Shown: positions 1-10,365 of the stretch, piece by piece
Position numbering within the stretch: position 1 is the first letter of the stretch
How the letters are laid out: every line of letters starts with the position of its first letter
Program-made: the position numbers and the translations under genes
The notes under the pieces: model-generated
Database searches by the model: none
What the model saw: only the letters and a program-made list of their open reading frames with translations
Told to the model about the DNA's origin: nothing
Assembly: GCA_963854835.1 (NCBI GenBank)
Contig: OY978525.1
Coordinates: 59,966,855-60,030,854 of the forward strand
Reading direction: 5' to 3'
Length of the DNA: 64,000 nt
DNA from: Megamerina dolium
Taxonomy: Eukaryota > Arthropoda > Insecta > Diptera > Megamerinidae

Positions 1-1010
1 CAGTAACTGCTTAACGGTAATTATCGTTATCGTTAGTTAACTATAATTGTAGCTTGCAGTAACGACAGTAACTAAGATTATGATAATGATTATGATTCAG
101 TATCTGTCCGGTAACGATACTTGTCGTTGCAAGTTAAGTTTTTAACTACAAACATAGTTAATTTTTTGACGTTAACTGAAAGGAAATTGAACCAAATTCA
201 GAAATATTTTTTTCCAATGCCATAGAATATGCGATTTCATTTTTTAAAGTCACAAAAGATAGTGAATCCGGCTTGATCCGTCAGATTTTTTATAAATAAA
301 TATTAAATTACGTATATTTATATCAAGAAAGAAACTTTGCGCGTTTTTTGGGAAATATTTGGGTGTTTATGATTATATGATAAAATAAAAATATGCGCAA
401 AGGGAAAGAAATAGTAGTATCTCGTGAGAAAGACGAAAAAAATGAAAAATTTAACATTTTAAAAGGTTAGTTAAGAAAACGACTAACTTTTAAAGACACG
501 ACCGATAATGAATACTTAGATATCCAGAAAAACTTAATGAATTCGAGGTCACCCAAATCATAAGCATCTTGATTTGCCCGCAAACGTTTATAATTTGGAC
601 TTTCCGACCTTTCCGAAATAATCTAGCTGCCAATATATTCATTTATTTTAATTCATTTCTATCAGACTAAGCATATTAAAGAAAAAATATAACTTAAAAC
701 TAGAAAATATGGCTTAAAGTTAATTTTTGGTACATTCTTGAAAGATAGAAGATCTAAATTTTATATCGAGGCATTTAATGGTCTATAAATTGGCGAGTAT
801 AAAGCGTAATAAATCAAACCATCGTAGCGGTTTTGATGGAGCATTAAAATTAATTTTGTATAATTCTGTCTCGCCTTTTATTTCGTTATTTTAATTGCTT
901 AAAGTTTAAATTACATTAAAATTGAATAATATAATCGAAAGTTAAGTTGAAATAGTGAAGGGTGGATGTATACTTGTGTACTTTACATTAGTTGCTAAAA
1001 TTCTAATAAG
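1..1010. other. AT-rich intergenic DNA, no gene seen
   Basis: No open frame with recognisable protein similarity is visible. The first 180 bases are enriched in short TAACG/CAGTAAC-type words (for example CAGTAAC at 1 and again near 57 and 68), giving a low-complexity look, but no regular period is evident. The rest is AT-rich and may be degraded TE sequence that I cannot assign. Confidence 0.5.
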
Positions 1011-1382
1011 AGGTCCGTTCGCGTACTTTACTAGTAAACTTTCTCTATCAACACGATTCAAGAGCGTAAGAAAAATCTTCTCTAAAATTGAGAACAAAGT
1101 GAAAAAGTACGCGAACAGAAAATGTGTAAGATTTACTATTAATTTCCAAACTCCTTAATTTCTGCCACATGCCAGTAAGAACTCCTGTTTTTTCTATGTT
1201 ACGAATTCTTACTAGTAGAAATATTACCAGTAAAAATTTGCAAGAATTATCACAGAGAGGAAATCAATTTCTCTCTCAATTTCCCCTCTTTTACTGGTTT
1301 TTGGCGTACACGAACACATTTCCAGGAAGAAATAATAAAATTTGTAATAATTTGTAAAACGCGAACGTACGCGAACGGACCT
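1011..1382. mobile_element. MITE with 15-16-bp terminal inverted repeats
   Basis: The ends are perfect inverted repeats: AGGTCCGTTCGCGTAC at 1011-1026 and its reverse complement at 1367-1382. Taking GGTCC...GGACC as the element (1012-1381), both sides are flanked by TAAGA, a 5-bp apparent TSD. Related subterminal words occur inside (GTACGCGAACAG near 1107, GCGTACACGAACA near 1303, and GCGAACGTACGCGAACGG at the right end). Such words are common in the transposase-binding regions of hAT- or P-type elements. There is no transposase; the two short internal frames have no recognisable product. At about 370 bp it is a non-autonomous element. The superfamily is unresolved, because a 5-bp TSD does not cleanly fit the usual 8-bp hAT or P class. 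Confidence 0.75.
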
Positions 1383-1682
1383 AAGATCTTTGCCTTTTAT
1401 TTTGTTATTTCTTCCTTGTTGTTTTGCTTTGTTTGTGATTGTGTAATTTTGTTTGTTGTTGTTCTTATATTCATTTACAAATTTCTTCTAACTGTCCTGT
1501 TCCATATTTTAATTACATACTGTGCTTGTTTACGGTATAATTCTAGTTACAGCGGCTGGTCTATTGACTGCGGTTTATACTTACTTATTTTTTAGGTGTG
1601 CATTACACGAAAGTTGTAAAAGTGTTTAAAGAAAAAATCACCCACAATTAGTAAAATTGTTCCTCGGTCTGCTTCATCTGAG
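1383..1682. other. AT-rich spacer, nothing recognised
   Basis: I see no gene. It may include the far 5' part of the CR1/jockey-like element that becomes recognisable from about 1,683, but no motif proves this. Confidence 0.4.
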
Positions 1683-2580
1683 TTGTCTGTACTCAACTAC
1701 CCTCTGCTCTACCACTCGATACCACTCATAACCTTCAGTACCCCTGGCAATTCCATGTATGGTAAATCTTATAGTGAAGTAAACATCAGTGTTTCATCGT
1801 CTTCCAAAAGAGGTATTTACAACTCCGTCACTTCTTCGGCCGAATTCCTACTTCTTCGCAAACAGCTGTCGACCCGAAACAATTAATCGTTGTTCCCCCC
1901 AAGAAGTCTATTTTCATTTCAAAATTTTCGAATGCAATCACAACTGATGATATTAGCTGCTACATCAATTCCAAATTACAAATATCTTCATTTCAAAATT
2001 TTCGAATGCGATCACAACTGATGATATTAGCTGCTACATCAATTCCAAATTACAAATATCTGATTTTGGTATTCGTCAATTCTATTCTATATATATTACA
2101 AATATTTCAAAATTGATGTTCCATTAGACATCTTTGATAACCTTGTAAAAGTTTATTTTTAACCAAAATGGGCATTTCACTAGCATTTGTGTATAAACCA
2201 AAACCCGTTGTTGAAAATGTTGCTCGTATTTCACGTCCTATCTCTGCTTCAAAAAAATAAAAACCGCATTCCGCTACTTCTTGGTTTATTATCAAAACGT
2301 TAGAGGCTTAAATACAAACCTTACAAATATTCATTTGAATAGTTTTGCTTGTAATTACCACATTTGAACATTTTCGGAAACTTGGCTGCTCATAGTTCTG
2401 AGATATTCTGCAATGATTACCGAGTATACAGAAAGGACTGCTTACTCAAACTTGGAGGCGGCGTTCTTATCGCTGTACAAACCGTTTTCGTTTCTGAAAT
2501 AATTTAGTTGAATAACGCTGAAAATTTAGAATTTACATGCGTACGTGTTAAATTTGGTTACAATTTTTTTATATATAACT
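1683..2580 (+). mobile_element. CR1/jockey-like non-LTR retrotransposon, 5' half (ORF1 end and endonuclease start)
   Basis: Frames broken by stops encode an ORF1 C-terminal region. Around 2,110-2,190 the reading FKIDVPLDIFDNLV is followed by a WP-type motif after a stop, as in the conserved end of CR1/jockey-type ORF1 proteins. Next comes the start of an apurinic-like endonuclease: YQNVRGL near 2,287, then an SETWL-like block, then a VYRKD...GGGVLIAV block near 2,420-2,480. All copies of these motifs are interrupted by stops, so it is a fossil. The endonuclease frame runs into the LOA insertion at 2,581 and continues on the far side (7,783 onward), which shows that both parts are one element. 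Exact clade is uncertain. Confidence 0.75.
1913..2060. repeat. 74-bp tandem duplication, two copies
   Basis: Copy 1 is 1913-1986 and copy 2 is 1987-2060. They differ at one visible position (GCAATC against GCGATC). The duplicated block lies in the ORF1 region of the old CR1-like element. Its length is not a multiple of three, so it would shift the frame. Confidence 0.9.
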
Positions 2581-2593
2581 TCTCTATTCCGCC
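2581..2593. repeat. Left 13-bp target-site duplication of LOA copy 1
   Basis: TCTCTATTCCGCC here is repeated exactly at 7770-7782, directly flanking the LOA element. The two copies bound a 5.2-kb insertion and restore a continuous CR1-like endonuclease frame when counted once. Confidence 0.95.
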
Positions 2594-2819
2594 GGGGTGC
2601 TAATGGGGTAGTGACTCGATTATATAGCCTCTCCTATTCAATTGTCAACCTCACCTACACGTCGGTGCACCCTGTCGATAACAGAAGAGGCTCTGACGAC
2701 ATTACACTTTAAGCTAAGGTGTTGAGGTACCCGTGCCGAGAGCTGAATGGCTGGTAGTGATTAAAGAACCAAGTCGTTAACGGTCCCCTCCGATGTCCAG
2801 GCAAGGTCGGTTGTATTAA

Positions 2820-4127
2820 GTGCCTTACCCTGGTATACTGGCTCTGCTGGGGTGGACTCTTCTTTCCAGTTCACTCGTGGGAATCAAAACGGAGAACATA
2901 CACAACAAACCCAAAAACCAGGAAGTAAGGGGGAGCGCTCTGGGAGCGCTTTCGGAGGATGATCTCTTGGCCAGTAGCCAGGAGAGCATCAAAAACAAGG
3001 ATGACAAGGGCGCCAGACATAGCACCCCTGTCACAGACAAAAATATTCCATTATCATCCAACAAAGGGAGCACGCCAGCCACAGCGGCCTCCAAGAGGTC
3101 TAAGAAGTCGTCCGGTACCCTGCTGAAAGCGAGGTACCAAAGGGCGCTTTTCATACTGGACAAGATCGCCAAGAATGAGAAAGATAGTCAAGTCCACGAG
3201 CGGGATGCCGAGGACAAGGTCAGGTACGAGGCGGTGATCAAGCAGTACGAGACCTCACTCGCAATCAAAGCAGCACAGCCGAAGCAGACAGCGAAGCGGA
3301 ATCGGTCACAGGACGTGACCGATCACCCCGCAAAAAAGGGCAAGTACTCCAAGCAGGAAGGGGGTCCTTCCGCTGTTGCTCCAGCGTCATCAAAGCAACC
3401 TTATAGTGAGGTGGTCAGAGACCTCCTCCAGGTTGCTATTGTTGACGCGAAGAGCAACAATGGAAGGCCGGTGCTGGCAGTATGGAACTCTATTGAGGGA
3501 CGGCTATCTGAGATGGTCGTCGAGCACCTCTTGGAGAAACAAACTCCAGCTCCAGCCTTCAACTGCGAGGAGGTTTGTCGAGGCTGTCGGGTGATCAAAT
3601 GCGCGGACGCATTCTCGAGGGAATTTCTGGGCAAATACGTAACTAAGATCACTAACGCATGGGAAGGTCTTTCGCTTAAGATCATCCCGGCAGCGGAGAT
3701 TCCCAGGAGGACCCGGGCGCGTATTTGGTTGCCAAAAATGGCAATGAAACTGGATGAGTCGAAGCTCATCCAGTGTTTGAAGCTGCAGAATCCAGGTGTC
3801 CCGATGGATGACTGGTCGGTCATTAAGATCGAAGAGCAGCAGCGCAACAACCAACCAGTCCTTCTGCTTATCTGCAATGAGTCCCTGGGGGCACTTGAGC
3901 AGAGAGAAAATAAGCTTCGGTTTGGCATCAGGGAGGCCAAAATGAAGGTGTTTCCGGCCTCGGTGGCTCCGGATGATAACCTGGAAGAGGTTGATGACGC
4001 CAACAAGCTCCTAGAGGGGCTCAAGCTGGCTGAGCCGGCCGGGGAAGGTGCCTCGTCATCAACCGCGCAAACTGGAAGTGCGCCACAAACCAGCAAACAA
4101 GGAGATGCTGAGAGTGGCGCAGATTAA
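2820..4127 (+). CDS. LOA ORF1 protein (gag-like, DUF4780-type)
   Basis: The 435-codon frame is open but has no ATG at its beginning: it opens with GTG right after a TAA stop at 2817-2819, and the first real ATG lies deep inside. The start codon is therefore mutated or non-AUG. The first 180 residues are Lys/Ser/Thr-rich, polar and low in complexity, with coiled-coil-like charged stretches. Residues of about 190-390 form a globular domain (a CEEVCRGCRVIKCADAFSREFL block, then an IPAAEIPRRTRARIWLP block, then KLIQCLKLQNPG) that I recognise as the DUF4780-type domain of LOA ORF1 proteins. The tail is acidic and Ser-rich. The role is presumed RNA binding and RNP formation. The last 80 bases overlap ORF2 in another frame, a layout that implies frameshift or reinitiation. 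Copy 2 at 54,867 has the same order. Confidence 0.75.
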   Translation: MPYPGILALLGWTLLSSSLVGIKTENIHNKPKNQEVRGSALGALSEDDLLASSQESIKNKDDKGARHSTPVTDKNIPLSSNKGSTPATAASKRSKKSSGTLLKARYQRALFILDKIAKNEKDSQVHERDAEDKVRYEAVIKQYETSLAIKAAQPKQTAKRNRSQDVTDHPAKKGKYSKQEGGPSAVAPASSKQPYSEVVRDLLQVAIVDAKSNNGRPVLAVWNSIEGRLSEMVVEHLLEKQTPAPAFNCEEVCRGCRVIKCADAFSREFLGKYVTKITNAWEGLSLKIIPAAEIPRRTRARIWLPKMAMKLDESKLIQCLKLQNPGVPMDDWSVIKIEEQQRNNQPVLLLICNESLGALEQRENKLRFGIREAKMKVFPASVAPDDNLEEVDDANKLLEGLKLAEPAGEGASSSTAQTGSAPQTSKQGDAESGAD

Positions 4128-7100
4128 CTTGCAGCATGCCAAAGCAGCCTCTGACAACCTCATAATCCTTCTCAGAGAGGAGGACATCGACATCTGTCTT
4201 ATACAGGAACCCTGGATAGGGCGCTCAAAGATTATGGGTCTGCACACCAGGGACTACAACCTTTTTTATACGCATGGTGAAGGTAAGCCAAGGGCGTGCA
4301 TCCTGGTAAGGAACACAATTAACGCTTTCTTTCTACCTAATTTTAGTTCTTACGATGTCGTAGTGGTCAAGATCGAGTCGCAGAGCGGTCATAGTCTCAT
4401 GATCGCTTCAGCGTACTTGTCGCATGACCGTCCAGCGCCTCCCGAGGAGGTCCAATGGCTCATCAGCAACATCAGTAACAGCAAAGAGGATGCTCTATTG
4501 GGCTGCGACGCCAATGCCAGACATGCGATTTGGGGAAGCAGCGAAACAAATGAGCGAGGTGAGTCTCTTTTTGATTTTATAATATCCTACGATCTCAATA
4601 TTTGTAACAGGGGCGATTCACCTACCTTCACTTTCCCCGGTTCGGAAACCTGTAGGGGGTGGGAAGAAGTCCTTGATATTACACTCACAACTAACTCTCC
4701 CGACCTTGTAATTCGAATGATTCTCTTTGACCTAGGGTGGGAGAGGGAGATTAGACAACCACATAGAAACCCCAAACGAACATCTTGGAATCTTTTTGAC
4801 AAGGTAGTTATCGATAGACTCCATAGAAATAGAACAGCCATAGAGTCCCGGAATAATCTGGAAGACCGGGCCAAGTCTCTAGAAAAAAGTTTTCAGGTGG
4901 ACTACAAAGTTGCCTGTCCTATATCTAGGAGTAAGAAGATCTTCCTACCGTGGTGGGATAGGGATCTGAGCGACCTGAGGTCCAAACTCAGAAGAATCTT
5001 CAACGACTGCTATGCAACAGGTGACTTTCAGGAGTATAGATATTCCCTGAGGGAATATAAAAAAGCTATACGGACTGCAAAGTCAAAATCTTGACGGGAA
5101 CACTGCGAGTCGATAGAGGCCACGAAGGACTCAGCAAGACTCGGTAAAATCCTGGCTAAAGACCACTCTAATAAAACCTTTATAAAGCGCGCCGATGGCA
5201 CTTGGGCGGAATCGGCGGCCGAAACTCTAGATATCCTCATAAATACTCACTTTCCAGACAGTCCTGATGAGGCAACGCAAGGAAGCGAACCGGTACAGCA
5301 GGAAGTATCGGCGGCGCTGCTAGATAAAATCATGACTGAGGAGAAAATAGGGTGGGCAATCAATAGTTTCTCACCTTTGAAATCCCCGGGGGTAGACGGT
5401 ATTCTCCCTATAATGATGCATAAGACTCAGAATTCTTTGGTTAAGGAGCTAAAGGAGATCTTCCGTGCTTGTATTCGCTACAACCATATCCCGACTACAT
5501 GAAGGAGAACAAGGGTGGTTTTCATCCCCAAATCGGGTAGAAGAGGACATGAACTGGCCAAGGACTTCAGGCCAATAAGTCTTATGTCCTTTGTATTAAA
5601 AACTCTAGAACGAATCTTAGACTTATATATACGGGAGCTTCTAGACGAGAAATCTTTCTCTTCAGTACAGCATGCGTACTTGAGAGGGAGGTCTACAGAA
5701 ACTGCGCTACATGAGGTGGTACGCACAGTGGAGAGGTCCCTATTGTATAAACAATTCACTCTGGCGGCGTTTGTTGACGTAGAGGGAGCGTTCAATAACG
5801 TCAAGGCGGACTCCATTAGATCCGCCCTTGCCAGGACAGAAACAGCAGAACCAATTAGAAATTGGATCTCATCCTTACTCACTAACCGCGAAATAACAGC
5901 TGAGCTAGGGGGTGCAAAACGTAGTAAGCGGGTACGTAGGGGCACACCGCAGGGGGGCGTGCTGTCCCCCCTGCTCTGGCTCATAACTATAAACGATATC
6001 CTTGTGGAACTTAACGCAAATGGAGTTAAGATTGTAGCGTACGCTGATGATGTGGCGATCCTAGTCTCGGACCCCTTTCCTTCCGTGATGAGTGAAATCA
6101 TAGAAAGAACATTAGCAAAACTAAGTAGGTGGGCACAAGATTGTGGCCTTAGGTTGAATCCGGATAAGACGGAGTTACTGCTCTTTACGAGAAAGTACAA
6201 ACCACCTACCTTCAGACTACCAACACTAAATGGACAGCAATTAATCCTATCGAACAGTACCAAGTATCTGGGACTGACTATAGACTGCAAACTGAATTGG
6301 AAAACATGCATCGAGGAGAGAGTACGGAAGGCCTGCATCGCTTTCTATGCTTGCAAATCGATGTTTGGTAAGAAGTGGGGTCTAAGGCCGAACATGGTAC
6401 TCTGGATGTACCAAGCGGTAGTGAGACCGGTGTTGACCTATGGCTCTGTAGTTTGGTGGGAAGCTCTACGGAAGAACTATAACACCAATAAACTACGGAA
6501 AGTTCAGCGCACTGCGTGCGTTGGTGCCACTGGGGCCTATCGCACCTGCCCTGCAGCGGCCTTGGATCCTATTTTGAACCTCCTTCCAATTGACTTTCAC
6601 ATACTATGTACTGCATCGCAAACGGCACTCAGACTCAGGGAATCTGGATGTTTGAAGTGTACTCAACAAGGACACAGTAGCATCCTTAGGAATGTACCAA
6701 TAGATTTAGTCGACAACAGGACGGACTTCTGCCCTCGCAAGCTGGCTTTTGAGAGAGGCATCAAGGCCGTATTTCCAAGTAGAAATGAGTGGAAGAAAGG
6801 TGGGATCCTGACTGGTAGGGATACACACATTTTCACTGATGGTTCCAAAATGGACTCTGGAGTTGGAGCAGGAATCTATTCGGAGTCCTTAGAAATATCA
6901 ACGTCTGTAAAACTTCCTTCTTATTGCAGTATGTTCCAGGCGGAGGTATACGCAATTCTGCAAGCATGCGAATTGCTCCAACAAAGGAACATAACTGGAA
7001 AGGCAACAATTCTCTCCGATAGCCAGGCAGCTATAAAGGCGCTAGCCGCGCCAACTGTTAGCTCAAAGCTGGTCGGAGAGTGTAAACAAATAATAACCGC

Positions 7101-7661
7101 AATATCTGCCTACCTCGAAGTATCAGTTATCTGGGTTCCAGGACACAAGGGAATCGCAGGCAACGAGAATGCTGATGAGCTAGCTCGCAGGGGCTCATCT
7201 GCGGACAATGAACGAACACCCTATGCCGGTGTAGGTGTTCCCCTAGCTGAAGCCAAGGGGATTATTCAAAAACACTACCTAAACAAAGCGCAGCGGAAAT
7301 GGATAGCACCACGACCTGCACAATTTCAAAAGCCGCCTGGCCAGACTACAGCGAGAAGAGGACAAGGAGCCTTCTGAGTAGATCTAGGGCCGTCACACAC
7401 AAACTAATAGCAGTATGCACAGGCCACTGGGCCATTGGTACACATGCGGAGAAAATGGGTATCCCGCACAACGACCACTGCAGAAGCTGCAACGACATCA
7501 CCGCTAAGGAGACGGTAGAGCATTTCTTGTGCAAATGCCCGGCCTTATCCAGAAACCGATTAACATCCTTAGGTAGACCTTTCTTTGATAACCTAGGACA
7601 GGTATTTAAAATAGAGATCTCCCATATACTTCAGTTCATAAACAACTCCGGCTGGTTGTAA
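4105..7661 (+). pseudogene. LOA ORF2 (endonuclease, reverse transcriptase, RNase H), inactivated
   Basis: The likely start is ATG 4105, at the MLRVAQINLQHAKAA block. Domains follow in order. The endonuclease has LIQEPWIG near 4,200 and an LGCDANARHAIWGS block near 4,500. The reverse transcriptase (about 5,300-6,500) has FIPKSGRR, LRGRSTETAL, RGTPQGGVLSPLLW and the catalytic AYADDVAIL near 6,040. RNase H (about 6,830-7,200) has FTDGSKMDSG, AEVYAIL, SDSQAAIKAL and WVPGHKGIAGNENADELA. The C-terminal zinc-like motif is HCRSC...VEHFLCKC near 7,480-7,530. Three lesions are visible: in-frame TGA at 5092-5094 and at 5500-5502, both at positions where relatives carry Trp, and a frameshift near 7,305 between RNase H and the C-terminal motif. 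The enzyme would nick target DNA and prime reverse transcription from the 3' end. This copy cannot make it in one piece. Confidence 0.85.
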
Positions 7662-7769
7662 CATATCCTTCAACACTCAGTAGGTCTTAGCGAGATTCAT
7701 GGCTCAAAACGGCATTCTATTTGCTACTTGAGTGACCAGGGTCGCAGCCAGTCTACCTACCTACCTACC

Positions 7770-7782
7770 TCTCTATTCCGCC
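7770..7782. repeat. Right 13-bp target-site duplication of LOA copy 1
   Basis: This is an exact copy of 2581-2593 and follows the CTAC-type tail of the LOA element immediately. Confidence 0.95.
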
Positions 7783-9145
7783 ATTAGCTGACTTAAACAT
7801 TTATATTCAACATGCCGGTGTACTAGAATCTCTGTACTCTAGAATTCATACGATTCATACGGTTTCGTTGTCGAACCTTTTTTGTAAGTTCTGCTACTTA
7901 AAAACTGTGAAGCATTCTTTTAGTTTTGGCCCTGACAATATTCCAACGTCTATACTTCTTAGTTACGCTGACAATACTTCCGTTCCTTTGTCAATAATCT
8001 TCCAATCTTCACTCAAACATGGAACAATAATTGTGGAAAGAATCTTATATTATACCTCTTCATAAGAGTGCAAGTCGTTATTTCATTGACAATTACAGAG
8101 GAATTGCAAAATTTAGTTCTATTCCTAAAATGTTTCAGGCGTTAGAGTTTTCTTTACCCGTAATAAACGTTTTCACTTTAAATTGTCAAACTGATGACAT
8201 TTATACTGACTTTAGTAAAGCATTTGACAAAGTAATCCATCAGCTTCTTTTAAAAAAGGTAGACATAGGCTTCCCGCCCGTAATTTATGTGTTTTTCATG
8301 TCACATATAAAATTCAAAATGACACCCTAGAGCAAGTCCTAATATTTGCTGGCTTGGGTTTACCAAGGATACCAAATTACGTTTTAATTTTCATATTAAT
8401 ATCTGTGTAAGGCTAATGGAGTTTTTGCCTTCAATAAAAGATGGACAAAAGACAAAGACTCTTTCACCACATTTATTCCACCTATACTATAATATGCATC
8501 TGCTCTTTGGACCCCACAGTATCAATTGTATATAGATAAACTGAAATCGGTTAAAAAACAACTCCTACTGTTTGCTTTGAAATCTTCCTCCATACATAGG
8601 CCGCCCTAAGCTTTCGAACCTACAATCTTTGGAAAGTCGGCGATTAATGCTAAATGTCACATTGAAAGTTAAACTTTTAATTGGAGATGTATTTAGTACT
8701 TACCTTCATAATGAATTAAGTTTTAATATACCGTCAAGAGTAACACGGTATTATGTACCTATTAAGAACGTTAATTGTAAAACGAATTACGCACTACATG
8801 ATCCATTTCTTTGTTTACGTTGCGATTGTAATTCCTACTATTATGTCTTTGATGTATCATCCCCACTTTGCATTATAAAAGCTTGCTTATTGAATTCTCT
8901 TAACTATTTTTTTTTTGTATATATATTATTTTCATCAATCATTTATTTCAGCTGATTTTGTTTATAGTTGACGCGGATACTAGATTGTCGTCTTCCCCTA
9001 AGCCGTTTTTACAGACCAGTCCGGACTGCAACTGTTATCGGTCACCGATTCGTGCGTTCGAAACAGATGCGCCCCTCTTTCGGGTAGGCGAGTAAGTAAA
9101 TAAAATAAATAAATAATAACAAATAAAAAATAAAAAAATTAAAAA
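7783..9145 (+). mobile_element. CR1/jockey-like non-LTR retrotransposon, 3' half
   Basis: This is the continuation of the element at 1,683-2,580 beyond the LOA insertion. The endonuclease resumes at 7,783 (an IPPLADLNIYIQHAG block), there is a large internal loss, and reverse-transcriptase remnants follow. The 3' end is a UTR of about 140 bp and an AT-rich tail with TAAA-type units (about 9,090-9,145). Confidence 0.75.
7868..8955 (+). pseudogene. CR1/jockey-like reverse transcriptase remnant
   Basis: Broken frames give ordered reverse-transcriptase motifs: GPDNIPTSILL near 7,930, WKESYIIPLHKSASR near 8,035 with a DNYRGIA block, and IYTDFSKAFDKVIHQLLLKKV near 8,200. The YADD-containing core is missing, probably through deletion after about 8,330. 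The C-terminal end region is recognisable at 8,520-8,950 (a YIDKLKSVKKQLLLFALKSS block, and a final hydrophobic stretch ending at 8,955). At least three frame changes separate these pieces. No function is possible. The assignment rests on motif order and on its link with the 5' half. Confidence 0.75.
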
Positions 9146-9433
9146 TGAACATCAAAGACAACATTGTTCTTCTGCTTTCCAATAACATAAGGTCAATTAA
9201 TTTGCATAGTCCCTCATATGTCGGGTCGGCAAAATTGAGTGTTCGCTCAATTCGATAAACATAGCTAGCATATTATGGATTCCAAATAAAGGATACATAT
9301 TCAAGCCTCGAACATACAAGGCTAGTATAGAGGGATATTGATATGTAGGGATCAGATAAATGTTAACTATTACGACGGATAAAAGCAAATAAAGAGTAGG
9401 CTTTAGGTATAATATAAGTTAGGTGAGATGAAA
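9146..9433. other. Spacer between CR1-like element and gypsy A1
   Basis: I see no gene or recognised repeat. The A1 left LTR is truncated where this sequence meets it, at 9,434. Confidence 0.5.
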
Positions 9434-10125
9434 ACATATTTGTCAATACACATACCAACATTGCTCGAAGTTGTGATATACACAATCCATACTAATATTA
9501 CTTATAATTGTGGAATGTCAGAACATTGAGCTAACTGAGTTGCAGTTGGGTGTGAAAAGGCTGACAAAGCACTTTCCCACTCCATTCGTAGTTCTGCACT
9601 TACGTAAGCATACCTGTGTAAGCATACATGATAACTAAAATCACGGGGACTACTCATGTGTGAGAATATCAAAATGTTGCTTTTTCAAGTAGAATCTACA
9701 CACGTGGCGAGTGCATCGGTCGGGTACATAAACACATACATACATACACACAAGTGGTGTGAATATATTATTTTATGTTATATGTTGGTATGTGGGAAGA
9801 TTGATATGTAGCTAGTGTTAGAAAAATGGCATATAAGCTGCCAGCTTACTGAAGGTAGTGGTTGTTCAGTTGTCAGTCTTACACCGAAGTGTTAGCTTTA
9901 AGAAAAAGTGTAAATACTGCGATCCTTACGAGGCCCTCCAGTATTAGTGTAAAAGTGAAAAACACCAGCAATAAAGTAGAAACCGCAAGTATCCTTAATA
10001 AAATATAATTGTTTTATTTCAGTCAACGAGTGTGTTAGACTCGAGGGATATTAAAAAGCTTAGGTCTAGGTGTTAATCTTGTGAGCTAGGTACTTAGTAA
10101 GTGTTGTGGAAAAATAGTACACAAC
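9434..10125 (+). repeat. 5' LTR of A1 (5'-truncated)
   Basis: It matches 22,078-22,826 with about six substitutions visible in about 690 bp, apart from one insertion in the 3' LTR. A TATA-like CATATAAG near 9,830 is followed about 35 bp later by TCAGTTGTCAGTC, an initiator-like site. A CTGCGATCCTTACGAGG element follows at 9917. AATAAA-type signals lie near 9,970 and 9,998. Confidence 0.85.
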
Positions 10126-10128
10126 TTT

Positions 10129-10146
10129 TGGCGCAGCCGGTAGGAT
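10129..10146 (+). promoter_or_regulatory. Primer-binding site of A1, tRNA-Ser type
   Basis: TGGCGCAGCCGGTAGGAT lies three bases after the LTR end. It is close to the tRNA-Ser-complementary site used by 17.6/297-type elements (recalled, not searched). The same site is at 53,769-53,786 on the minus strand in A3. Confidence 0.8.
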
Positions 10147-10242
10147 ACTGCGAAATATCTTGTATATACCAGGTGTTTTACGTTGAACGTTTAACGCAGT
10201 ACAGGACCTGATTCTAGTGTGTGTTTGCCTTTTTTGTGGTCT

Positions 10243-10362
10243 AATGGACAAGAAATCCTACGAATCATTAGCAACAGAGCTAGACGTGGCAATAACCTAG
10301 TCAATCGACTTCGTGTGGAGCTTGATTAAGCAACACAGCACATACTAGCAATTCCAGACTAG
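10243..10362 (+). pseudogene. Gypsy A1 gag, N-terminal stub
   Basis: ATG 10243 opens MDKKSYESLATELDVAIT, the same start as A3 gag (53,672, minus). It then meets TAG where A3 has a sense codon. After about 120 bases the sequence jumps directly to the reverse-transcriptase thumb at about 10,366. The rest of gag, the protease and most of the reverse transcriptase are therefore deleted. Confidence 0.8.
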
Positions 10363-10365
10363 ACC

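Larger units (their letters stand above)
2594..7769 (+). mobile_element. LOA-type non-LTR retrotransposon, near full length (copy 1)
   Basis: The 5.2-kb element has a 5' UTR (2,594-2,819), ORF1 with a DUF4780-like domain, ORF2 with endonuclease, reverse transcriptase, RNase H and a C-terminal CCHC motif, a short 3' UTR and a CTAC-type microsatellite tail (about 7,753-7,769) in place of poly-A. The presence of RNase H with this ORF1 type points to the LOA clade of the I superfamily. It inserted into a CR1-like element and made a perfect 13-bp TSD. A second, 3'-truncated copy begins at 54,598 and aligns from about 2,606, so the first 12 bases here may be an extension or specific to this copy. 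Confidence 0.85.

Noticed and set aside
9..120. Telomere-like or satellite repeat at the left edge
   Set aside because: TAACG-type words recur but without a fixed period, so no satellite can be supported.
3401..4096. 231-codon frame on the minus strand opposite LOA ORF1
   Set aside because: It lies fully inside ORF1, has no domain, and mirrors the codon pattern of the real gene; copy 2 breaks it.
5478..6338. 286-codon minus-strand frame opposite the LOA reverse transcriptase
   Set aside because: It is antisense to conserved RT motifs and has no recognisable product.
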